DNA of 64,000 nt from Virgibacillus salexigens (GTDB taxonomy: Bacteria; Bacillota; Bacilli; Bacillales; Amphibacillaceae), in contig NZ_BNEO01000003.1 in the NCBI RefSeq assembly GCF_014905415.1, positions 124,001 to 188,000 of the forward strand, written 5' to 3'. Positions within the stretch are counted from its first letter, which is position 1. Every line of letters begins with the position of its first letter. Of the stretch, positions 9,523 to 17,630 are shown in pieces. The notes under the pieces are model-generated. The model did not search any database. It saw only the letters and a program-made list of their open reading frames with translations, and was not told where the DNA came from. A program made the translations under genes and the position numbers.

Positions 9523-10628
9523 AGTGGTTTGAATACGGTGATGAGACAATTAGTGATAAAGAGTTAATGATTGCTGTTCCCTCCATTACGATTGGTGTAG
9601 GGATTCTTTCTTTGCCAAGATTCATCGCTAAGGATACTGTATCTTCAGATGGCTGGATCACGTTGGCGATTTCTGGAATTCTTTTTATTGGCTTAGCCTG
9701 GTTGATAGCGAAACTTGCTTCTAGTTATCCGAATCAGACGTTTGTAGAATATGCAGGCTCTTTAGTTACCAAACCAATTGCAGTTATTCTGACTTTTTTA
9801 TTAGCTGTTCATGGATTGATTCTTGGCGCATATGTGATGCGGGTAATTGCAGATATTGCAAAAGAATACTTGTTTGATCGCACTCCCGTAGAGGTAATCG
9901 CGCTTAGTTTTCTATTAGTGGTCGTTTATGCAATTTCTGGATCACGAGCAGGTTTATTCCGATTAAATATGATGTTCTTTCCAATTATCATTTTTATTAC
10001 AGGAGCAGTTGGACTCTTTGCGATTGCCTGGTTCGATCCGAAGAATTATTTACCAGTATTTAAAACAGATTTTTCAGGATATCTGTCCTCCTTTAAATCA
10101 AGTTCCTTCTCGTTCATAGGTTCAGGTATTATCTTGTTTTATACATGTCTCGTCCGAAAACCAAAAAAAGTACCAAAAATGGCAGCCCTTGGTATGTCTA
10201 TCGTACCGGGGTTGTACATCGTTATCTACCTTATGTGTATAGGGGTATTTGGTAATTTAGCTACAGCAAATCTTAGCTATCCGATTATTGAATTGGCAAA
10301 AGAGATAGAAATACCTGGTGGATTTTTTGAACGCTTTGACTCGATCTTTTTTGTAATTTGGATTATGTCGATTTTTAATACGATGGTGATGGCTTTTGAT
10401 GTTTCTGTCTTTGCATTTGAGTCCATTTTTAAATGGAAAAAAATACAACTTATCCTTGTTTTGACACCAATCGTCTATTTAATGGGGATGTTCCCTCAGG
10501 ATCTAATAGCGGTTGTCCGTTTTGGTGAATTTGTTAGCTATTACGGCATTTCGGTAACCTTCTTCGTAACGATAGGTCTGTACATTATTTCAACGATAAA
10601 AAGGAGGAAAACAAATGCCAAAGCATAA
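9519..10628 (+). CDS. Spore germination receptor B subunit (APC-type permease)
   Basis: B-subunit of the germinant receptor, 369 aa, with about ten membrane helices and belonging to the amino acid/polyamine/cation (APC) transporter superfamily, probably the germinant-binding subunit. The start MKWFEYGDETISDKELMIAVPSITIGVGILSLPR has the GVGILSLPR motif of GerB proteins. It starts at a GTG overlapping the A-subunit stop (translational coupling), with GGAGGG upstream. Confidence 0.92.
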   Translation: MKWFEYGDETISDKELMIAVPSITIGVGILSLPRFIAKDTVSSDGWITLAISGILFIGLAWLIAKLASSYPNQTFVEYAGSLVTKPIAVILTFLLAVHGLILGAYVMRVIADIAKEYLFDRTPVEVIALSFLLVVVYAISGSRAGLFRLNMMFFPIIIFITGAVGLFAIAWFDPKNYLPVFKTDFSGYLSSFKSSSFSFIGSGIILFYTCLVRKPKKVPKMAALGMSIVPGLYIVIYLMCIGVFGNLATANLSYPIIELAKEIEIPGGFFERFDSIFFVIWIMSIFNTMVMAFDVSVFAFESIFKWKKIQLILVLTPIVYLMGMFPQDLIAVVRFGEFVSYYGISVTFFVTIGLYIISTIKRRKTNAKA

Positions 10629-11808
10629 GCTGATTTTCCTCTTTTTCCTTAGTTTTTCTATGGTGGTTTTACTAAGTGGCTGTTGGGATCGGGTAGAAAT
10701 CGAAGATCGTGGATTTGCCGTTGGTTCTGCTATCGACCTCGTCGAAAAAAAAGCCAATGGCAACTATAAGTTAATGTTTACTGGACAGTTTGTCGTACCT
10801 TCTGGGTTAGGGGCGCCAACTCAAGGAAGGGGAAGCGGAGGTCAGAAGGCATATATGAATATCTCTGCCACAGGTGAAAGTATTTTTGAAATTAATCGTG
10901 AACTTGCAACGCTTACTAGTCAAGTACCGTTTTATCAACATCTGAAGGTTTTAGTAATATCAAAAGATATTGTGAAAGAGCCAAAGCTGTTTGGGGATAT
11001 TTTAGATATTTTCATTCGAGATCATGAGATGCGAAGAGGTATACGATTAGTAATCGTTGAAGGGGAAGCGAAAAAAGCTTTGGATATAAAGCCGGATAAT
11101 GAAAATATTCCTGCATTATATATTGATGCATTAATGGAAAACAATTATAAAAATGCTGGTTCACTAAAGCCCGTTCATATTGGTGATGTACAGGAATTAC
11201 TATTAAGTAAGTTAAGTTACGTTCTCCCAGAAATCCATATTGCGAATAAGATGCTTCAGTATAAAGGTGCGGCAGTATTTGAGGGAAGTACGAATCAGAT
11301 GATTGATTCGTTATCCGAGCCAGAAACAAAAGGATATGGTTTTTTAACAGAGGATAGTTCGGAAGGAGCACTAGAAATCAAAGCCGGTGGGGAAACGGCT
11401 ACCGTTGAATTAACGCAGGTTACTAGAGATATGAAAGTCAATCCAAAAGCAAAAGATGATATTGATGTGAATATTGATATTAACATTGAAGCCAATCTAG
11501 CGGAACGATTTGGGAAAAGAAGCGTCTTTAACGCATCTTATATCAAAGAAATAGAAGAGGGGCTTTCGACTAAAGTAGAAGAATTAGCAAAAGGAACGAA
11601 GGATAAAATGCAAGATGACTTGAAGCTGGATGCAATTGGAATTGGTCATACCCTTCATCAACGTCATTATGATTTTTGGAATACGGTAAAAGATGATTGG
11701 GAATCCGGAGAAAATTATTTCTCTCAAGCAAATATTAATATATCAGCTAAGGCTAAAATTCATATCATTGGTTCCTCAGATAAAGTAAAAACGACTGGAG
11801 TTGAATAA
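10615..11808 (+). CDS. Spore germination receptor C subunit (Ger(x)C lipoprotein)
   Basis: Lipoprotein C-subunit, 397 aa. The signal peptide ends with LLSGCWD (Cys23), and CWDRVEIEDRGF is the hallmark of Ger(x)C proteins. It should be attached to the outer face of the spore inner membrane by diacylglycerol and needed with A and B for receptor function. AAAAGGAGG lies before the ATG, inside the end of the B gene (14-bp overlap). Confidence 0.92.
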   Translation: MPKHKLIFLFFLSFSMVVLLSGCWDRVEIEDRGFAVGSAIDLVEKKANGNYKLMFTGQFVVPSGLGAPTQGRGSGGQKAYMNISATGESIFEINRELATLTSQVPFYQHLKVLVISKDIVKEPKLFGDILDIFIRDHEMRRGIRLVIVEGEAKKALDIKPDNENIPALYIDALMENNYKNAGSLKPVHIGDVQELLLSKLSYVLPEIHIANKMLQYKGAAVFEGSTNQMIDSLSEPETKGYGFLTEDSSEGALEIKAGGETATVELTQVTRDMKVNPKAKDDIDVNIDINIEANLAERFGKRSVFNASYIKEIEEGLSTKVEELAKGTKDKMQDDLKLDAIGIGHTLHQRHYDFWNTVKDDWESGENYFSQANINISAKAKIHIIGSSDKVKTTGVE

Positions 11809-11809
11809 T

Positions 11810-11983
11810 GTGTGGCGAGAATGGACGAACTATCTGCCGGATTTTAAAACATTTGTATATATGGCATTTGCTTTTGTCATCCCATTAATGGTTACTTTTA
11901 TCAATATGAAGCTTCATAAGTTAGGCGATCCGTCTTGGAAGAAAAAAGATGGGGCTAAAAATTATAAAAATAAGGGAAGGTAG
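11810..11983 (+). CDS. Small membrane protein, candidate germinant receptor D subunit
   Basis: A 57-aa product with one clear membrane segment (TFVYMAFAFVIPLMVTFI) and a Lys-rich C-terminus (DPSWKKKDGAKNYKNKGR). GTG at 11810 is preferred because GGAG (11796-11799) lies 9 bases upstream; a TTG at 11801 is too close to that site. The gene begins right at the C-subunit stop, so it is coupled to the receptor operon. Small one- or two-helix D proteins encoded with gerA-type operons are known to tune receptor activity in Bacillus; the assignment here rests on size, topology and position only. Confidence 0.6.
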   Translation: MWREWTNYLPDFKTFVYMAFAFVIPLMVTFINMKLHKLGDPSWKKKDGAKNYKNKGR

Positions 11984-12044
11984 TTGGTACGTATTACGAT
12001 TCAATGATACACTAATGGCAAATGATCGGGTATGAGGTGTAAAT

Positions 12045-13541
12045 ATGAACGTTCATGATTATTTAAAATGTGATGCCACGGCTTTAGCTGAAAAAATTAG
12101 AAAAAGAGAAACAACTCCAACAGAACTCGTAGCATTTAGCATCCAACAATTAGAAAACGTAAATCCTAGCTTAAATGCAGTTGTGAATACGCGAAAAGAG
12201 AAGGCGCTTATAGAATCTAAAGAAGGTGTATCCATTGATCGTCCTTTTGCAGGAGTACCTGTTTTGCTTAAAAATATCTCGCAACGTCTAGCTGGTGAAA
12301 GAATTACCTCAGGGTCTAAACTCTTAGAGCATACGGTTGCCAAGGAAAATTCTCATTTTACAACAGCATTCTGCGATGCAGGATATCAATTCATTGGTCA
12401 TACGAATACGCCTGAGTTTGGATTAAAAAACATAACGGAGCCAGAAATACACGGAGCAACTAAAAACCCTTGGAATCTAACGTATTCACCAGGTGGATCG
12501 AGTGGTGGATCTGCTGCAGCTATTGCGTCAGGTATTGTTCCGCTGGCAGGGGCAAGTGATGGTGGAGGTTCCATTCGAATACCTGCATCATTTACGGGGC
12601 TCTTTGGTTTGAAGCCGACAAGGGGAAGAACTCCTGTTGGTCCAGGTGTGGGTAGGCAGTGGCATGGAGCGGCAATTGATTTTGTTTTATCTAGAACGGT
12701 GCGAGATAGTGCAGCGATGCTAGATGTATTACAAACATCTCAACCGGAAGCAGCATTCCAAGCCCAATTATTTCTAGAAGAATATAAAAACTATATGCAA
12801 AATTCTTTATCTAAACCATTACGTATTGCCTTTACCAAGACATCACCAGTAGATACGCCAGTATCAAAAGATGCTAAATGGGCTGTTGATAAATTGGTAA
12901 AGTGGCTTGCCGAAGAAGGTCATATCGTTGAAGAAACGGAAGCAGCTATTGATGGTAAGCAACTCATGCGAAATTACTATCTAATGAATAGTGGAGAAAT
13001 AGCTTCATTGTTAACCAATTTACAACATCTGATTGGTCGCCAAATAACGAAAGACGATGTAGAACTGGAAACCTGGCTGCTAAATTATGCTGGACAAGCT
13101 GTATCTGCAGCAGAGTTCTCACAAAGTATTGCTTCATGGGATAGTGTAGCAGAGCAAATGGCACGATTTCATCAGACATATGATTTTTTTATTACTCCTG
13201 CTTCTGCATTTACAGCACCCAAAGTGGGAGAGTTATCTTGGAATGAAGCAGAACAGGAGAAATGGATAAGTCAAATGGAAGCTGCTAAAAAAAGGGAACA
13301 ACAAGAACTAATTTATGAAATGTTTTTGCCTAGTTTAACGTATACGCCATTTACACAGCTGGCAAATTTGACTGGACAACCAGCAATGTCTTTACCCATT
13401 CATGTATCTGAAGAGGGGATGCCAATTGGTGTGCAAGTGGTGGCTGGAAAAGGGGAAGAGCATCGATTATTACAATTTGCATACCAAGTGGAACAATCTG
13501 ACTTATGGATCGGAATGACAGGTAATCCCTATTTTAAATAA
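12045..13541 (+). CDS. Amidase-signature family hydrolase
   Basis: A 498-aa cytoplasmic amidase. The Ser-cisSer-Lys triad is visible: Lys76 in VPVLLKNIS, the GGSSGGS loop (150-156) and the nucleophile Ser176 in ASDGGGSIRIPAS. The family covers many amides; the DGGGS form and overall length fit Bacillaceae amidases resembling 6-aminohexanoate-cyclic-dimer hydrolase, but the substrate is unknown. It follows the germination operon by 61 bases with its own GAGGTG site. An AbgT transporter follows, so the two might handle a related amide, which is only a suggestion. Confidence 0.85.
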   Translation: MNVHDYLKCDATALAEKIRKRETTPTELVAFSIQQLENVNPSLNAVVNTRKEKALIESKEGVSIDRPFAGVPVLLKNISQRLAGERITSGSKLLEHTVAKENSHFTTAFCDAGYQFIGHTNTPEFGLKNITEPEIHGATKNPWNLTYSPGGSSGGSAAAIASGIVPLAGASDGGGSIRIPASFTGLFGLKPTRGRTPVGPGVGRQWHGAAIDFVLSRTVRDSAAMLDVLQTSQPEAAFQAQLFLEEYKNYMQNSLSKPLRIAFTKTSPVDTPVSKDAKWAVDKLVKWLAEEGHIVEETEAAIDGKQLMRNYYLMNSGEIASLLTNLQHLIGRQITKDDVELETWLLNYAGQAVSAAEFSQSIASWDSVAEQMARFHQTYDFFITPASAFTAPKVGELSWNEAEQEKWISQMEAAKKREQQELIYEMFLPSLTYTPFTQLANLTGQPAMSLPIHVSEEGMPIGVQVVAGKGEEHRLLQFAYQVEQSDLWIGMTGNPYFK

Positions 13542-13581
13542 ACCAATTTATACCATATTATAATCAAATATCACTTATATC

Positions 13582-13633
13582 AAAAGGCGACAATTTGTTT
13601 TCGAACCAGTTATACAGCAAATTCTCGCCTTTT
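13582..13633 (+). terminator. Hairpin after the amidase gene
   Basis: A 16-bp stem with one mismatch (13582-13597 with 13618-13633) and a 20-nt loop, ending in CCTTTT, 40 bases after the amidase stop. Likely Rho-independent terminator; the U tract is short. Confidence 0.6.
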
Positions 13634-13715
13634 ATCTGTTAAAAAAATCAATATTATTTTTTAACTAGGATAAATCTTAAGAAAAATATCATTATTTTTA
13701 CTTATTTACTTTCTA

Positions 13716-13744
13716 TTTCCATAAATGGATAAGCATTATATAAT
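13716..13744 (+). promoter_or_regulatory. Candidate sigma-A promoter for the AbgT transporter gene
   Basis: TTTCCA (13716-13721), a 17-bp spacer and a perfect TATAAT (13739-13744), about 77 bases upstream of the start codon. The -35 match is moderate (4/6). Confidence 0.5.
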
Positions 13745-13820
13745 GAGTGACATGCGCTTACAATTTAGCATTATTTTCAGAATATTACTCATTTGATACA
13801 ACAAGGAAGGAGAAAGATAC

Positions 13821-15344
13821 ATGGGGAAGAAAAAAGGTCTATTCCAAAGATCATTGGATGGGATTGAAGTAGTTGGAAATAAATTACCACATCCCGTCAC
13901 ATTATTCGCAATATTAGCATTAATTGTATTGCTATTATCTGCAGGTCTCTCACAACTTGGAATCAGTGTTGAACATCCAGGTGAAGAGGGAGAAATGGTT
14001 GAAATTAAAAACTTATTAAATGCCGAGGGGATCCAATATATATTTTCTAGCATGACAGATAACTTTATCGGATTTGCTCCTTTAGGAGTAGTTCTTGTTA
14101 CGATGCTTGGTATCGGGATAGCAGAACGTTCGGGATTAATTAGTGCCCTTTTAAGAGGTTTCGTATTATCCGTACCAAAACGTTTTATTACGTTAGGGTT
14201 AGTATTTGCTGGGATTATGTCCAGTGTAGCTTCTGATGCAGGATATGTTGTGTTACCTCCACTTGGGGCCTTATTATTCGCAGCAGTCGGCCGTCACCCC
14301 TTAGCTGGTCTAGCAGCTGCATTTGCAGGTGTTTCGGGTGGATTTAGTGCAAACTTATTACTTTCTGGTACTGATGCATTATTGGGAGAATTGACAATAG
14401 CAGGAGCTGCTGTCATCGATCCTGCTTATGCTGAAGGTATGAGCATTGCGATGAACTATTGGTTTATTATTGTCTCTGTCTTTATCTTGACGTTAATTGG
14501 TACATGGGTGACTGAGAAAATAGTAGAGCCTCGATTAGGTGAATATAAAGGGGAATACCGTGAAAAAGTTGAGAATTTAACGGCTATAGAGAAGAAAGGC
14601 TTAATTTGGTCAGGTATTTCTGTAGTTGTTGGGCTTATTTTGGCCGCATTGTTAATCTTACCTGAAGGTGCACCAATGCGTGGTACTGGTGATCAACCGA
14701 TCATTGACTCACCATTTATGGATTCATTAGTACCAATTATCGCTATTCTATTCTTTATCCCAGGACTAGCATATGGAATGGTTACGAAAGCTATTAAAAA
14801 TGATAAGGATGTAGCTAATCAATTATCAGATACCATGGCATCCATGGGGATGTTTATTGTACTAGCATTTACAGCCGGTCAATTTGTGGCTTACTTTAAT
14901 GAATCAAATATGGGCTTAGTGTTAGGAGTTTATGGTGCAGAGTTCTTGCAAAGTATTAACCTAACAGGTATTCCATTAGTTCTTGTATTTATTATTATCG
15001 CTGCATTTATCAATATATTTATTGGAAGTGCTTCAGCGAAATGGGCTATGATGGCGCCAGTCTTTGTACCAATAATGATGCAATTAGGATACTCTCCGGA
15101 ATTAACTCAAATGGCATATCGTATTGCAGATTCTTCAACAAATATTATATCTCCATTAATGACATATTTTGCGATTATTATTGCCTTTGCACAGAAATAC
15201 GATAAAAAAATGGGAATAGGAACGCTTGTATCAACGATGATCCCTTATTCGATGTTCTTCTTAGTTGGCTGGACAATCATGCTAATTGTATGGATGTTAT
15301 TAGGAATCGAACTTGGTCCTGGAGCTCCAATCCTATATGAATAA
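13821..15344 (+). CDS. AbgT family transporter
   Basis: A 507-aa polytopic membrane protein of the AbgT (p-aminobenzoyl-glutamate transporter) family. It shows the conserved start (DGIEVVGNKLPHPVTLFAILALIV), SSVASDAGYVVLPPLGALLFAAVGRHP, AGVSGGFSANLLLSGTDALL and, near the end, the SASAKWAMMAPVFVPIMM and RIADSSTNIISPLM repeats. Known members import p-aminobenzoyl-glutamate or export sulfonamides; which applies here cannot be read. It is a single-gene unit with its own promoter candidate and a strong terminator. Confidence 0.88.
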   Translation: MGKKKGLFQRSLDGIEVVGNKLPHPVTLFAILALIVLLLSAGLSQLGISVEHPGEEGEMVEIKNLLNAEGIQYIFSSMTDNFIGFAPLGVVLVTMLGIGIAERSGLISALLRGFVLSVPKRFITLGLVFAGIMSSVASDAGYVVLPPLGALLFAAVGRHPLAGLAAAFAGVSGGFSANLLLSGTDALLGELTIAGAAVIDPAYAEGMSIAMNYWFIIVSVFILTLIGTWVTEKIVEPRLGEYKGEYREKVENLTAIEKKGLIWSGISVVVGLILAALLILPEGAPMRGTGDQPIIDSPFMDSLVPIIAILFFIPGLAYGMVTKAIKNDKDVANQLSDTMASMGMFIVLAFTAGQFVAYFNESNMGLVLGVYGAEFLQSINLTGIPLVLVFIIIAAFINIFIGSASAKWAMMAPVFVPIMMQLGYSPELTQMAYRIADSSTNIISPLMTYFAIIIAFAQKYDKKMGIGTLVSTMIPYSMFFLVGWTIMLIVWMLLGIELGPGAPILYE

Positions 15345-15345
15345 G

Positions 15346-15379
15346 AAAAAAGCATCATCCGCTCGGATGATGCTTTTTT
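15346..15379 (+). terminator. Rho-independent terminator of the AbgT gene
   Basis: A 15-bp perfect stem (15346-15360 with 15365-15379, core GCATCATCC) with GCTC loop, ending in TTTTTT one base after the stop codon. Confidence 0.93.
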
Positions 15380-15436
15380 GCTGTAATTCCATTTTTTTCT
15401 TTTACTATTCTTAAGGTAGAATTCCTAAAGGCGGTG

Positions 15437-15610
15437 ATGATTTTGTTTCAATCAAGAAAAGACCGACAAAATGAATTGGAAATGATGACGATTGAAGAAC
15501 TTGTTCCTGAAGACCACTTACTCCGGAAGATTGACCACTACAGCCATTTCTTCCTTATCACTGAAAACTCCGCGAACAAGCATTACATACGGCTGCCTGC
15601 CAGAACATGA
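15437..15610 (+). pseudogene. IS1182-type transposase N-terminal remnant
   Basis: The first about 34 codons (FQSRKDRQNELEMMTIEEL, then PEDHLLRKID) match the conserved N-terminus of IS1182-group transposases as I know them. After about 15541 the reading frame continues into an unrelated sequence and stops at 15608-15610. A full transposase would be more than 400 residues, so this is a 5' fragment left by a deletion or rearrangement. No catalytic DDE region and no intact element ends are present nearby. Confidence 0.7.
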
Positions 15611-15620
15611 CGAAGGTTTT

Positions 15621-15652
15621 CCTTCACCTACCCAAGGTGAGTTAGGTGAAGG
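15621..15652. repeat. Hairpin next to the transposase remnant
   Basis: A perfect 10-bp inverted repeat CCTTCACCTA/TAGGTGAAGG (15621-15630, 15643-15652) separated by 12 bases, just beyond the transposase fragment and about 40 bases before the stop of the convergent aminotransferase gene. It could be part of the old element's end or a terminator lacking a U tract on the reverse strand. Confidence 0.5.
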
Positions 15653-15690
15653 AGAGTCTTTGTTAGACCAATGGCACTTCTTGATTTTTC

Positions 15691-17043
15691 TTATAGTTTT
15701 ATAATTGCTTCTTTTAGAACCGATGTTAAATGACTTATTTCAGCTTTAGTAATCGAGAGCGGGGGTGACATCGTAATAATATTATTATAACCATCAACCG
15801 TATCGCTGGTTTTGCCAATGATAACTCCTTTTTGCTTACACTCGTTTACGACTTTAGCAGCCAACTTCTCTTCAATCGGCTCTTTTGTTTGTTTATCTTT
15901 GACTAGTTCAATTCCTGCTAATAACCCTTTTCCTCGTATATCTCCTACACGTGGATGCTGAAGCAGATCTTGTAATTCTTCCAACAAATATACTCCTAGT
16001 TGTTTGGAATTAGAAATCAGTTGTTCTTCTTCCATAATTTCTAAGTTTCTGATTGCTACTGCGCAGGCTGCCGGACTACCACCAAATGTATTTACATGAC
16101 GAAAGTGGTCGTAGGGAGTTGCTGATGCTGTAAATTCTTCGTAAATTTCCCGTTTTACAGCAGTAGCTGCTAACGGCATATATCCACTAGTTAATCCCTT
16201 AGCCATTGTAATGATATCTGGTTTGACATCATAATGCATAAATCCAAAGGGTTTTCCAGTCCTGCCGAAACCGTTAATAACTTCATCTGCAATTAATAAG
16301 ACACCATGTTTATCACAAATTTCCCGTACACGTTTCATATAATTATCATGTGGGACAAGTACACCACCGCCTGTGATAATTGGCTCCATAATAAATCCTG
16401 CAACCGTATCACTAATTTCCCAAGTCAGAGTGCGATCTAGTTCATCAGCTGCATGCAGACAACATGCCATAGTGTCTTGTGGGAAGGGGCTTCGATAACA
16501 GTCTGGTGGAGAAATGTGTACAAACCCTGATGCTAGTGGTTCATATTTATAAGCTCTTTGATTTTGGCCCCCGGCAGCTAGCGTTGCTAATGAACTACCA
16601 TGATAGGAACGATAACGTGAGACAAACTTATAACGATTCGGTTGGTTTGCCTGTTGGTAATATTGCCTCGCAATTTTAAACGCTGTCTCATTTGCCTCTG
16701 AACCGCTATTTGAATAAAAAATAACATAATCATCTTCTAACCATTGATTAAGTTTTTCGCTTAGCTGTATACCTGGAATGTGACTTTGAGTTAAAGGGTA
16801 ATAGGGCATTTGCTTTAATTGCTCCGCACATACATCAGCTAACTCATCTCTGCCATAACCAACATTTACGCACCATAAGCCAGCTTGTGCATCTAAATAT
16901 TTATTCCCTTCAATATCCGTTACCCACACACCATCTGCATGTGTACTAATCATGGTACCTTCAGGGTTATATTTTTTCATGGCATGCCAAAGGTATTTCT
17001 CATCTTTTTCAAGTAGCGCTTTCTTCTCCACTTTAGTATCCAT
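15691..17043 (-). CDS. Class III aminotransferase, taurine/omega-amino acid--pyruvate type
   Basis: PLP-dependent fold-type I aminotransferase, 450 aa. The Schiff-base lysine is Lys282 (ITMAKGLTSGYMPL), the pyridine-N Asp is Asp253 (IADEVINGFGRTG), and SGSEANETAFKIARQ forms the phosphate-binding part. The N-terminal DGVWVTDIEGNKYLDAQAGL and the PPDCYR block resemble taurine--pyruvate and other omega-amino acid--pyruvate aminotransferases, so pyruvate is the likely acceptor and L-alanine the product. It could fill the role of the diaminobutyrate transaminase (DoeD) of ectoine breakdown, but this is inference. It is reverse-strand and opposite to the ectoine-hydrolase-like gene, with a palindromic operator candidate in its leader. 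Confidence 0.85.
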   Translation of the reverse strand: MDTKVEKKALLEKDEKYLWHAMKKYNPEGTMISTHADGVWVTDIEGNKYLDAQAGLWCVNVGYGRDELADVCAEQLKQMPYYPLTQSHIPGIQLSEKLNQWLEDDYVIFYSNSGSEANETAFKIARQYYQQANQPNRYKFVSRYRSYHGSSLATLAAGGQNQRAYKYEPLASGFVHISPPDCYRSPFPQDTMACCLHAADELDRTLTWEISDTVAGFIMEPIITGGGVLVPHDNYMKRVREICDKHGVLLIADEVINGFGRTGKPFGFMHYDVKPDIITMAKGLTSGYMPLAATAVKREIYEEFTASATPYDHFRHVNTFGGSPAACAVAIRNLEIMEEEQLISNSKQLGVYLLEELQDLLQHPRVGDIRGKGLLAGIELVKDKQTKEPIEEKLAAKVVNECKQKGVIIGKTSDTVDGYNNIITMSPPLSITKAEISHLTSVLKEAIIKL

Positions 17044-17160
17044 ATAAAATCTCCTTTCCCATATGAGCGATTATTTCTTGAATTCCTATCTTCGATGAGT
17101 TTATGTGCAATAATGGATGTTCATGAACAATATCTGCTTATTCACCTAGAAAGTATGTCG

Positions 17161-17214
17161 TTTGTCGACAAAACAGATCAGTTACTAATTATAGAAACAC
17201 ATTTTATTTGACAA
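17161..17214 (-). promoter_or_regulatory. Promoter and palindromic operator of the aminotransferase gene
   Basis: On the reverse strand, TTGTCA (17209-17214), a 15-bp spacer and TATAAT (17188-17193) form a promoter. A perfect 12-bp palindrome TTTGTCGACAAA (17161-17172) sits about 16 bases after the -10, overlapping the expected start of the transcript. GTCGACAAAA recurs at the gntR promoter (20074-20083), so this is the best operator candidate for the GntR regulator encoded at 20116. Confidence 0.6.
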
Positions 17215-17280
17215 GTCAATATATTTAGAAAAAAGTAAAAATAATCTAGACGCCTTACCTTAATGGTTGATATACTATAG

Positions 17281-17338
17281 GAAATAATCAGTAAAATTAC
17301 GATTATGCCCATTTTGACTGATTATTTCATCTTTTTTT
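17281..17338 (+). terminator. Orphan terminator-like hairpin upstream of the M24 gene
   Basis: A 12-bp perfect stem (GAAATAATCAGT, 17281-17292, with 17317-17328), extended inside by about 5 A-T pairs around one bulged G, is followed by ATC and TTTTTTT on the forward strand. No gene ends here on the forward strand, so it may end a short leader or antisense transcript coming from the divergent promoter region. Confidence 0.6.
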
Positions 17339-17630
17339 GTTGTCGAACATATAATACGATTAAACATGTTAGATTATATTACGAAGTTATTTACTTTCAT
17401 CTTCAAGTGAAATATAGTTATTTTAATGCCGACAATCGACGATGAATAATTGAAGCACTAATCACTTCCTCCATACATTAATAGTAGTATGATTCGTATC
17501 TATATCTAATTGGAGAAAAGGGAGTTAGTGCTTTTTTATATCGAATTATGCTTTGTATTGATTCATTGTTTAAATTGATGGGTGAATGTAAGTGAAGGTA
17601 CAATTTCAACCTATGAATGGAGGGGTTTGT
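17339..17630. other. Intergenic leader of the M24 gene
   Basis: About 290 A/T-rich bases without a coding region. An imperfect operator-like TTGTTGTCGAACA touches a TATAAT at 17350-17355, but no good -35 lies 16-18 bp upstream of it. A further half-site-like CGACAATCGACG lies at 17430-17441. The GTG at 17592 opens the same frame as the M24 gene but lacks the strong ribosome site present before 17631. Confidence 0.4.

Noticed and set aside
13736-14053. 105-codon reverse frame over the start of the AbgT gene
   Set aside because: Antisense shadow of a well-supported membrane protein; composition follows the complement of the coding strand and there is no ribosome site.
15492-15704. 70-codon open frame over the transposase remnant
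   Set aside because: It is in a different frame from the recognisable transposase start, crosses the junction and inverted repeat, lacks a ribosome site and has no family features.
17327-17355. Promoter around TATAAT at 17350-17355 before the M24 gene
   Set aside because: No acceptable -35 at 16-18 bp; kept only as a remark in the leader entry.
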